NCBI GenBank assembly: GCA_016219965.1
Contig: JACRJM010000015.1
Span: 343,857-407,856 of the forward strand
Length of the DNA: 64,000 nt
Origin: Candidatus Schekmanbacteria bacterium
GTDB lineage: Bacteria; Schekmanbacteria; GWA2-38-11; J061
Reading direction: 5' to 3'
Shown here piece by piece: positions 6,690 to 15,600 of this stretch (positions are counted from its first letter, which is position 1; every line of letters begins with the position of its first letter). The notes below the pieces were generated by a model. That model saw nothing but the letters and a program-made list of their open reading frames with translations. It was not told where the DNA came from and ran no database searches. Made by a program: the position numbers and the translations under genes.

Positions 6690-9600
6690 CTATTTCACGG
6701 TGACCCTTTTAGATGTCACTGCGATGTTATTTCCTTCGTTATACTCGTTCACTGAATTGTCTGCGTCCCAGAAAACCTTCAGATAATATTTCCCTTTTGC
6801 TAAAGATTTTGGGACTTTCCAGTTATAAGTAACAGTTTTTTGTGTATCAGTTGCGAGGCCTGATAATACTTTTTCTTTAATCAATATGTCTCCGTCAAAA
6901 GAGCCGCTGTTATTGGACGAATAATAAAGCCTCACTGTAAAAGCAGAGGCATCCTGACCACCGATGTTCTTTCCCTGTGTTGATAACTTGAATGTTTTCC
7001 CTTTTTTTAAGGCAAGAGGATATCTTATGTTTTTTACACGGATGTCCGGAGCCGAGCTGTCGAGTTTGACGTATGATCCGCTGAAGGTTATGTTTCCTTC
7101 AGGTTCAAGTGTCTTCCCCTCGGAAGGGGGCTTTTTATATCCTTCGACCTGTCCGTAGGTAATGGTGTAATTACCTGAAGGGGCATCCTGCTGCGACCAT
7201 AGCTCACCGGAGCCTTCATAATCAGCGGGGCCTGTAATGCTGAAAGTAGATGTTATGATATTCGTTGTAACTGTAATGACTCCTATAGTGTCTTTCTCAA
7301 TAAATGTTGCTGTACAGGTTGTATCAGAGTCCATTGTCACTGATATGATTTCGTCTTCGCCAGTTACATCTCCGCTCCAGCCTGCAAACTTTGAGTCTGC
7401 TTCAGGCGTTGCCGTAAGAGTAATAACGACCGTCTGCGTGTAAACATGCGAACAGGTTTCACCGCAGGTTATCACTGAATCAGAGCTTGTGACGGTTCCG
7501 CTTCCTGCACCTTCTGTAGAAATGGTAAGAGTTACCGGATCAGGATCTACGGTTGTCTGTACTGTGGCTGTGTTGTTTGAAATATCAGGATCAGATTCTG
7601 CTGAGAATGCTGTTACAGTGTTAAGGAGTTTTCCTTTTTCAGTTGTTGAAATAGTAATTGTAATTGCTGCTTCTTCACCGCTTTCAAGCGTTGCAAGGTC
7701 GCATGTCACATTTACTCCATCAGCGCTGCATGTACCTTTATCAGAGCTTACGGTTCCGAGTGTGATCGTGACCGGAAGGTTATCGGTGAAGCTTACTTCT
7801 GTTGCTGGGTCAGGGCCAATGTTGGCGACAGAGACAGTATATGTTAGTACATCATCAATCATTACTGAGCTAGCAGATGCGTCAATCTCAGTTATAAGGT
7901 CTGCAACAAGGAGACCATAAGGCACGCGCTCGAACTTCTGTATCCTGTGGTTGTATGTATCTGCTACATAAGTATTCTTGGCAGAATCAACAGTGACTCC
8001 GTAAGGATAGTAAAGCTCCCCGTCGCCAAATCCATAACTTCCAACTGTAGCTGTAGAGATAGAATTACCGTTCTTATCAAATTTCTGGATGCGGTGGTTC
8101 GAAGTGTCTGCGACATAAATATAACCCGATGCATCAACTGAGAGTCCTATAGGAGAGCTGAATTTCCCGGTGCTTGTTCCATTACTTCCCCATTTGCCAA
8201 GATAAGTTCCTGATGAATTGAATTTTTCTATCCGGTTATTGCCTGTGTCTGCTACATAGATATTACCTGATGAGTCAATTGCAATTCCCTGAGGATAAGA
8301 AAATTGGCTGTTGCCTGTTCCCGCGCTTCCAATTTTTGAAAGATAAGTACCACTGGAGTCAAATTTCTGGACTCGGTGATTGTATGTATCTGCTACATAA
8401 ATATTCCCAGAGCTGTCTGCTGCAAGTGCTCCGGGATAGCTCAACTGTCCGTTCTCAGAGCCGTATGTCCCGAACTTTATAAGAAAGGTACCGGCTGAAT
8501 CAAATTTTTCTATACGATGGTTGTTTGTGTCAGCCACATAAATATTGCCGCTAGAGTCGACTGCTATACCCTGTGGCTGTGTGAACTCACCGTCGCCTGA
8601 CCCGGAACTGCCAAACTTTGAATCAAAGACTCCGGCTGATGTAAATTTCTCTACACGATTGTTCCGTGTATCAGCGACGTATATATTCCCGTTGCCATCG
8701 GTAGTTATTCCTTTTGGCTCCTGAAACTGCCCGTCATCTTCTCCTGTTGCTGCCCATTTTGCAGTGAGAATTCCGTTTGAATCGAATTTTTGAATTTTAT
8801 GGCTCCATGTAAATGCTGAGGTTGAACCGCCGGAAGCCACATAGATGTTCCCTGTGCCTGCAACTGCCACAGCATTGGTGTTTATGAACTCGCCATCACC
8901 TGAGCCATTTGTTCCGAACTTGGAAATAAAAACTCCGCTTGAGTCAAATTTCTGAATACGGCTGTTGTCTGTGTCAGCTACATAAACATTATTGGAGGAG
9001 TCCACTGATATGGATTGAGGAGAATCAAACTGGCTGTCCCCTGTGCCACTTGTTCCCCATTGGCTTGCATAATTGCCGACTGAATCAAGTTTCTGAATCC
9101 TGTTATTGCCTGTGTCAGCTATGTAACTGTTTCCTGAGGAATCAACTGCAATTGCCTGAGGTTTGTTGAACTGTCCATCACCTGAACCTGAAGTTCCAGT
9201 CTTTCCCAAAAATGTTCCTGATGAAGTGAACTGCTGGATGCGGTTGTTGTCTGTGTCAGCCACATAAACATACCCCGATGTATCTACTGCCACCCCCTGA
9301 GGGTTGTTAAATTGCCCATCTCCTGTTCCGGCGGTTCCCCATTTCTTAATGAAGTTGCCGTTGGAATCGAATTTCTGGATACGGTTATTCCCTGTGTCTG
9401 CTATATAGACATACCCTGATGAATCAACCGCCGCTGCGGAGGGGAGCTTGAACTGTCCGTCGCTTGTGCCATAGGAACCCCATGAGGTAATGAAATTCCC
9501 GTCTGAATCAAACCTGATTATAGTGCTTCCATCCCTGTCAACGACAAAGACGTTCTCTGATGAGTCCGTAGCAATACCCTGAACATAGCTGAAATACCAG

Positions 9601-9722
9601 AACTGTGAAGGCCATCTTAGAACGAACTGATAATACTCGCTGGCTTCAAGAGGAGTGATGTTTAGAAGAATAAATAGAAAGAAAAATATAAAATAAAAGA
9701 ACTTTTTTATAGAGCTTTGCAT
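6690..9722 (-). CDS. Secreted 12-repeat NHL beta-propeller protein with DUF11 and CARDB-like domains
   Basis: A 1010-residue exported protein. After a signal peptide (about residues 1-27, ending LEA) come twelve NHL repeats of about 47 residues (about 40-610) with the theme SSGNIYVADTGNNRIQKF, enough for two six-bladed propellers. Repeat 6 carries an insertion (SGGSTSAFTWSHK). Then follow a DUF11-like domain (about 620-735; NIGPDPATEVSF), a bacterial repeat domain (about 740-800; GWSGDVTG) with a Cys pair, a further beta domain, and a C-terminal CARDB-like domain (about 900-1010; NEYNEGNN). NHL propellers bind proteins, peptides or glycans. No anchor motif is visible. Probable role: surface binding or adhesion. 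Confidence 0.85.
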   Translation of the reverse strand: MQSSIKKFFYFIFFFLFILLNITPLEASEYYQFVLRWPSQFWYFSYVQGIATDSSENVFVVDRDGSTIIRFDSDGNFITSWGSYGTSDGQFKLPSAAAVDSSGYVYIADTGNNRIQKFDSNGNFIKKWGTAGTGDGQFNNPQGVAVDTSGYVYVADTDNNRIQQFTSSGTFLGKTGTSGSGDGQFNKPQAIAVDSSGNSYIADTGNNRIQKLDSVGNYASQWGTSGTGDSQFDSPQSISVDSSNNVYVADTDNSRIQKFDSSGVFISKFGTNGSGDGEFINTNAVAVAGTGNIYVASGGSTSAFTWSHKIQKFDSNGILTAKWAATGEDDGQFQEPKGITTDGNGNIYVADTRNNRVEKFTSAGVFDSKFGSSGSGDGEFTQPQGIAVDSSGNIYVADTNNHRIEKFDSAGTFLIKFGTYGSENGQLSYPGALAADSSGNIYVADTYNHRVQKFDSSGTYLSKIGSAGTGNSQFSYPQGIAIDSSGNIYVADTGNNRIEKFNSSGTYLGKWGSNGTSTGKFSSPIGLSVDASGYIYVADTSNHRIQKFDKNGNSISTATVGSYGFGDGELYYPYGVTVDSAKNTYVADTYNHRIQKFERVPYGLLVADLITEIDASASSVMIDDVLTYTVSVANIGPDPATEVSFTDNLPVTITLGTVSSDKGTCSADGVNVTCDLATLESGEEAAITITISTTEKGKLLNTVTAFSAESDPDISNNTATVQTTVDPDPVTLTISTEGAGSGTVTSSDSVITCGETCSHVYTQTVVITLTATPEADSKFAGWSGDVTGEDEIISVTMDSDTTCTATFIEKDTIGVITVTTNIITSTFSITGPADYEGSGELWSQQDAPSGNYTITYGQVEGYKKPPSEGKTLEPEGNITFSGSYVKLDSSAPDIRVKNIRYPLALKKGKTFKLSTQGKNIGGQDASAFTVRLYYSSNNSGSFDGDILIKEKVLSGLATDTQKTVTYNWKVPKSLAKGKYYLKVFWDADNSVNEYNEGNNIAVTSKRVTVK
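7925..9610 (-). repeat. Tandem approx. 141-bp repeats coding NHL blades
   Basis: About twelve diverged direct repeats, each near 141 bp (47 codons), make up the NHL part of the gene. They are protein-coding repeats under codon constraint, and a likely site for recombination that would gain or lose blades. Confidence 0.8.
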
Positions 9723-9862
9723 GTCAGTATGTCATTAAATTAAATATAATGTATTCAATGAACTTCTTTATATTACCTATAAATTTAAAAATCCAATAAT
9801 TCAACAGATATTGTGTCGCAACTTACGGCAAATGCAATTTAAAATTAATAACCTATAACATC

Positions 9863-9890
9863 TTGACATAAAATAAAACACTCTGATAAA
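9863..9890 (+). promoter_or_regulatory. Putative sigma70-type promoter for the TPR/FecR/adhesin operon
   Basis: TTGACA at 9863-9868, 16-base spacer, then GATAAA at 9885-9890. Predicted transcription start near 9897, about 55 bases ahead of the favoured start codon at 9951. The rest of the divergent gap (9723-9950) is AT-rich with no further feature seen. Confidence 0.5.
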
Positions 9891-9950
9891 TTGAATAAAA
9901 ATAACCTAATAAAATGTATTCTTTATAATTTCCCTTTCGGAGGCATGATA

Positions 9951-11495
9951 ATGATGTTATGGCATAAGGTGCATAAAGCAATGCGGTCTGAATTGTTTTG
10001 TTTTTGTTTGATGTTATTAACCGGAATCCTGATCCTTCCAAGCCTGTCATTCGCTGCTAATGAATCTGAAATTGAATTCTCAAAGGGTCTGCTTGCATTT
10101 GATGAGAGCGATTTTGCAAAAGCGGCAATTCATATTGAAAAGGGGCTTGAAGGGGATCCGAAGAATATGGACATGCTGGTAAAGCTTGGCGAGACTTATA
10201 TTGCGCTTAAAGAATATGAAGAAGCTGCTGATGCGTTGAAAAAAGCCCTTGCCATTTCACCGGAAAAGCCTGAGATCCTTTATCATCTTGGTGTTGCTCA
10301 TTTAAACCTCGGCGAGTACAAAGAAGCTTCAGAGGAACTGGAAGCGGCAGGAAAGGCACTCCCTGATAACGGGAAAATAGTTTATTATAAAGGCGTAATA
10401 CAGTTCAGGCAGGAGAATTTCAAAGAAGCGATACCAACATTTGAGAAATCAATCGAGCTTGATAAATCGCTGGAAATGTCTTCGAAGTATTATATTGGAG
10501 CTTCTTATTTCAAACTTCAGAAGTATGTTGATTCAAAGCCATATTTTCAGTTTGTCATCGATAAAAGTCCGGGCACAAAGCTTGCCGAGACTTCAGCCAA
10601 ATTTATCGATGCCGCAGATGAAAGAGAAAAGGCGAAGAAGCCCTGGTCTCTCTTTGGAAATGTAAGCTGGGAATATGATAACAATGTTACCCTCCAGCCA
10701 TCGGATTCTATATCAGGAGTGAAGATATCTGGGAAGGGGGATTGGAGAGGTGTCTTCTACCTTGGGGGCGAATATAAGGTAGTTAATACTGATGAATTTC
10801 AGGTGTCAGGACGTTATTCATTCTATCAGTCTATTTACAGGCAGTTGCGTCATTATAACATAACCGGCAACCAGGTTGCGGCAAACTTCTCATATAAACC
10901 CGTACAACCTTTAAGGCTCAACCTTCTTTACAGCTTTAATCACTATGACCTTGAATGGACAAGATACCTTGATTCGCACTCTATTATTCCGGGATTCACT
11001 TTTACTTTTTCAAAGAATTCCATTATCCAGGGTTATTTCAGATATCAGAACAAGGATTATTTACAAGATCAGGGGAATATCTCATTCAACCGCGATGCCC
11101 AGAATTTTGCATGGGGTTTGTCTCAATATCTCTTTTTCATGGATAACAATGGTTATATAAACCTCTCGTATTCAATGGATAAGGACAATGCGCGCGGAAG
11201 CGACTGGGATTACAATGGTAACACTATCGGCGCATCATTCCTCGTACCTCTCCCATATAAAATGAAAGGTGAAGGAAGTTTTCAATACGAGAGAAAGATC
11301 TATGAACACATAAACTCGATATTTAATCAGAGAAGGCGTGACAAAGAATATGACTGGTCAGTGGGTCTTATAAAGGAATTGAATAAGAATTTCAGCGTAT
11401 CAGTAAAATTCAACAAAATACGGGATGACTCTTCGCTGGAGCTCTATGACTATGACAGGGAAATAACTTCTTTTAATTTCACTGCACGCTTTTAA
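9951..11495 (+). CDS. TPR protein with C-terminal outer-membrane beta-barrel
   Basis: A 514-residue envelope protein. Start chosen at ATG 9951 because GGAGG lies seven bases upstream; an upstream in-frame TTG at 9891 has no site and overlaps the promoter. A signal peptide ends near SLSFAA (about residue 36). Residues about 40-210 form four to five TPRs (for example KLGETYIALKEYEEAADALK). The remaining 300 residues alternate aromatic and polar positions and end in FNFTARF, the terminal Phe signature of BAM-assembled barrels. The architecture recalls surface-lipoprotein or polysaccharide export porins with periplasmic TPRs. It heads an operon with the FecR and Ig-like genes, so it may export or anchor them (inference). 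Confidence 0.8.
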   Translation: MMLWHKVHKAMRSELFCFCLMLLTGILILPSLSFAANESEIEFSKGLLAFDESDFAKAAIHIEKGLEGDPKNMDMLVKLGETYIALKEYEEAADALKKALAISPEKPEILYHLGVAHLNLGEYKEASEELEAAGKALPDNGKIVYYKGVIQFRQENFKEAIPTFEKSIELDKSLEMSSKYYIGASYFKLQKYVDSKPYFQFVIDKSPGTKLAETSAKFIDAADEREKAKKPWSLFGNVSWEYDNNVTLQPSDSISGVKISGKGDWRGVFYLGGEYKVVNTDEFQVSGRYSFYQSIYRQLRHYNITGNQVAANFSYKPVQPLRLNLLYSFNHYDLEWTRYLDSHSIIPGFTFTFSKNSIIQGYFRYQNKDYLQDQGNISFNRDAQNFAWGLSQYLFFMDNNGYINLSYSMDKDNARGSDWDYNGNTIGASFLVPLPYKMKGEGSFQYERKIYEHINSIFNQRRRDKEYDWSVGLIKELNKNFSVSVKFNKIRDDSSLELYDYDREITSFNFTARF

Positions 11496-11544
11496 ATTGT
11501 TTAATAGAGATTACTCCATAAATTAATTAACTGGGAGTTATATA

Positions 11545-12624
11545 ATGAAAACGAAAATAAAAATAACAACATATCAAATTGTCATACTATTACTGATCAC
11601 GGTGTTTAACGGTGTGTATTTTGCTGCCGCTGCGGATGCGCCTGCATCACCTGTTGCCCCTGTAATAGTTGGAACAGCGATTTCCGTACAGGGGACTGTC
11701 ACAGTAAAGCATATTGGTAAGGAACAGCCTGATACCCTGAAAGCGAGAAGCAGGGTCTATGAGAAAGATGTTATCGAGACAAGCGCAGGCTCCAAGGCAA
11801 AGATACTCTTTCAGGATGAAAGTCTGATGAACATATCAGAGAATTCCCGCGTCGAGGTGGTAGAGCAGACAAAGGATGCACAAACTAAGACAAACAAATC
11901 CGTATATCAGCTTGTCACCGGAAAGATAAGGGTTCTTGCAGGAAAGATAAGCGGTGAGAAATCAGAATATGAGGTAAAGACTCCGACAGCACTTGCAGCT
12001 GTCCGCGGAACACAGTTTTTCGTGTGGGTTGAGACTCCGAAAATATCTAAGGTGTTTGTAGTAGAGGGGGAAGTTGAAGTTGAAAACATAGAGATCCCGG
12101 GCGTGAAAGTTTCTGTTTCAGAGAATTTCTGGACCCTTGTCGAAGCAGGTGCAGCGCCATTGCAGCCGTCTCCGGTAAGCCTTGAAGATTTAAACAAACT
12201 ATTCAGAGATACAAACATTTCAGCAGACAATACGATAAGCCAGCGCGCAAGGAGTGCTTTCAGGGGAGCAGGGGGCGAAGCTGAAGGCGGCGAAACAGCA
12301 GGAACAGGAGAGCAGGGAGGGGGAGGGACAGAAGGTCAGGTTGACATAGTTGGTACAGGAACCGGAGATACTGATTCTACTTCGGGAACTGATTTGCCAC
12401 CTAACGATACAACACCGCCATCAGATACAAATGGAGGAGGAACAACGGGAGACACAGGCGTTACAAATACTCCGGGTGGAGAAGGCACCGGTGGGACTGA
12501 TGTTACGAATGATGTGTTGAAAAACACCCTCACGACTCCAGGTGAAGGGAGCACAGGCGGGCAATCAGGGCCGATCATACCGCCGCAGGACGATAACAAG
12601 GGAAAAATAATTATAAAATTTTAA
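11545..12624 (+). CDS. Secreted FecR-domain protein with Gly/Thr-rich tail
   Basis: A 359-residue exported protein. Signal peptide about residues 1-31; FecR-type beta-helical domain about 40-200, with the family segment TPTALAAVRGTQFFVWV and the preceding VYQLVTGKIRVLAGK. The C-terminal 120 residues are low-complexity Gly, Thr, Asp and Pro, a flexible tail ending in IIIKF. Outside iron sensing, FecR domains occur widely in periplasmic proteins next to TPR porins and CHASE2 proteins, as here. No FecI-type sigma factor or FecA receptor is adjacent, so a classical iron-citrate role is unlikely. Lies 49 bp after the beta-barrel gene and 32 bp before the giant adhesin gene, in one operon. Confidence 0.8.
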   Translation: MKTKIKITTYQIVILLLITVFNGVYFAAAADAPASPVAPVIVGTAISVQGTVTVKHIGKEQPDTLKARSRVYEKDVIETSAGSKAKILFQDESLMNISENSRVEVVEQTKDAQTKTNKSVYQLVTGKIRVLAGKISGEKSEYEVKTPTALAAVRGTQFFVWVETPKISKVFVVEGEVEVENIEIPGVKVSVSENFWTLVEAGAAPLQPSPVSLEDLNKLFRDTNISADNTISQRARSAFRGAGGEAEGGETAGTGEQGGGGTEGQVDIVGTGTGDTDSTSGTDLPPNDTTPPSDTNGGGTTGDTGVTNTPGGEGTGGTDVTNDVLKNTLTTPGEGSTGGQSGPIIPPQDDNKGKIIIKF

Positions 12625-12656
12625 GCCTACAATATAGCATAGCGGAGACAATTAAT

Positions 12657-15600
12657 ATGGTCAGGCATAATAAAATTTCAGATTTAATATTTACGGTATG
12701 CGCTGTTTTCTTTTTACTGGTTCTTTCAGGTTCTGCCTTTTACCATGCTGCTGCGGAGAACAGGAAGGATGGTCCACGTGTTTTAGTCACACCTGGTGAT
12801 TCTTCAATCGGTGCAGGAAAAAGCAGGCATTTCTCTCTTAAATCTGCTGAGAGCAGTGTAAATGTAAATAAAATTTCGAAAAATGGAAAGTGGACTGTAA
12901 ACGGCATTGAAGGGGGTAAGAAATCACTCGGGAAAATAAATAAAAAAGGTGTTTATAAAGCTCCTAAAAAAAATACAGGCGTAGAGAAAGTAACAATAGG
13001 ATTTAACGGAAGTTCAGATAGCAATGTCACAGTTATTCCTGCAATCATAAAGCTTAAAGATAATAAACCAGGAAATGGAAGGCTTAACCTCAGGGTAAAG
13101 TGGAAAAAGAACGGCAGTAGTAAGGCTCAGGAGAAGGCACCTGCTGAGATAAAATCAGTAAAAGGAATAGCAACAAAAGAAGATGATCCTGACAAAGGGA
13201 AAGAATTTTCATCAAATCCAGCGATTGTAAACTTAAGCGAATCAAGAGAGCTTGCATTTAATGTACCAATTGGCTCTTACACGGTTTTTCTACAGGCTTT
13301 TGATGAAGAAAACGGTAAAGGTAACGTGATTTACGAAGGCACAAGGACCGGTGTTGAAGCAGTTGAAACAGGAGCGGGACAACCTGAGCCTAAACCTATA
13401 ACGATATTCCTCATTGAAAAGGATACTACTCCTTCTATTGATATAAGTCCGGTGACAGCGACAGTGCATATTTCCGGCACGCTGCAGTTTTCTTCTCTTG
13501 TTGGCGGCGTTGTAACTGACACAGGAAATCCTGTCCGCTGGCTGATATGTCCTGACTCCTACTCAAAACTGAATGATTTTTTAGAATCCAGTGAAATGAT
13601 CCAGTCAAAATACATGAAAAAATGGAAAAAACTTTATGGCTCTATAGATGACAATGGTCTTTATAGTGCATCAGGCATGTCTTCCAAGAAATTTAATGTG
13701 ATTGGTCTTTTAAAGTCTTCCGTAGATGACGGGGTTTCGGGTAATATATATGATACTGCACTTGTGACAGTAATTCCCCAGATTTCAGTAAGTGTTTTAC
13801 CTAATTCTGCTTATGTAAGTCTTGGTGAAACAAAACAATTCACAGCAGAAGTTAGCAATGTGATAAGCAACAGCACAGTTGCCTGGTCTGTTATTGGAGG
13901 AAACTCAAACGGAACGATAGATTCCAGCGGGCTTTATACTGCGCCGTCAGAAATGCCGGCAAACAGCAGCGTAATGGTCAGGGCAACGAGTGAAGAAGAT
14001 AACAGTGTTTACGGAGAAGCAACTGTTACGCTGGAATCTCCGAGCTATACGATATCACTTGTTGCTCCTGATATACCTAATGGTTCAATCTATAATCTGC
14101 TTGCAATATCAACGACTACTGCTGTTTCAGAAGTTACGGCTGCCGTTGCAGCAGACACCTATGAAGCTGTTTTTATCCCACAGATATCAGAAGGGTGGGA
14201 CCCGGTTACTGGAACAATATTAAATGTGAAAGGGAATATTTTAATCGCAGATATTCCTGACGGACTGCCTTTTGGTGAATGCAATGTAACTCTTAAAAAC
14301 AAGTTGAACAGCGGAAGCTCCAACACTCTGAAGATAACAATATTGCCTCCTTTTGATCAAACGCTTGCTGTTACTGGAATCGGTGAAGATTCAGGTTATT
14401 ATTCTTCTGGAATCTGCACAGATAAACTTTACGACAGCAACGGTGATTTTTATGTTTCATTAGGTGCTTATGGAGATGGCAGTACAACAATGGGAAAAAT
14501 AATAAAAATAAACCCATCGGGAGAGCAGTCTCTTGTTACTGACAATGTCGGTTATGTTAGAGGGATTGACATGGACAGCAACGGAGATATTTTTGCAGGC
14601 GAAACATATTATGATTTAGATACAACTACATACTATGACAGACTCATACGTGTACCGTCAGGTTCAGATACGCCTCTCAGGGATTTTACTTCAACAGATT
14701 TCTTATATGATATGTATGGAGTTGCCGTAGGACCTGATGGTAATATTTATGCGACAAATGATGTGTCAAACGAATCTATTTACCAATATCCTCCTTCAGG
14801 CGGTGAGGGGACAATATATACCACGCCAGGAGACGAAACAATTGGACTCGCTTTTAACAGCGAAGGCTATCTGTTCATGGCTGAGGATGATGATTCCAGG
14901 ATTTTCAGGGCACCTCCGGGCGGTGGAGAAAGCGAAACTTTCATAGACTCCAGTTTTTATGCAAGCAGTCTGGAAATAGATTATCAGGATAATATATTGA
15001 TAGGAACCTATGGTAACTATGTTGTGATCTATGATAGGGCGGGTAATAATCTCGGCGATTGGTTTAAATTAAACTTAGATGAAATTATAGGTGTAAAGAC
15101 AGACCTTAACAATAATCTTTATATCCTTGACATAAATAATAAAGCCTTCAGATTTACGGCTCCTCAGCTTCCGGATTTTAAGCCCACCATAGGAGGATTT
15201 GAAATTAAGGATGTGTACTATGACGGCAATGTTTATGCGACTATTGCAATAAATGCATACTATATACCCTGTGAATGCACATGGACTGCAAATATTGACG
15301 GGACAGAATACGAATTGTCACAAGTGGCTGACAATACACTTCAGGGCACAGTACCTTTAAGCATTCTTCTTAAATCAGGGAAGATATCTGTTTACATCTT
15401 TAGCGGTGACAACTCATCAAATACTATAAACTTCCCAATACCCAAAGAGATTTTCATACTGCCGGATAAAGTCTTTTTGAATCCCGGGGAAACTAATTCT
15501 TTTACCGCTTATTATACAGGCACAGACAGCGGGGCTGTAAACTGGAGTGTTGAGGGAGGTGCCGGCTTAGGTTCAATAGATTCAACCGGACTTTATACAG

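Noticed and set aside
7925-9610. Regularly spaced repeats that might be a CRISPR array or satellite DNA
   Set aside because: The period is about 141 bp, repeats are diverged, in frame and translate to NHL blades; there are no short identical repeats with unique spacers.
9891-9950. TTG at 9891 as the start of the TPR-barrel protein
   Set aside because: It overlaps the promoter region; ATG 9951 has GGAGG at ideal spacing and begins a normal signal peptide.
11907-12599. Antisense ORFs within the FecR gene
   Set aside because: They mirror the low-complexity Gly/Thr-rich coding sequence and show no independent start signals.
11545-12624. FecR protein as an iron-citrate signalling anti-sigma factor
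   Set aside because: No FecI sigma factor or TonB-dependent receptor is adjacent, and the protein has a secreted rather than an anti-sigma architecture.
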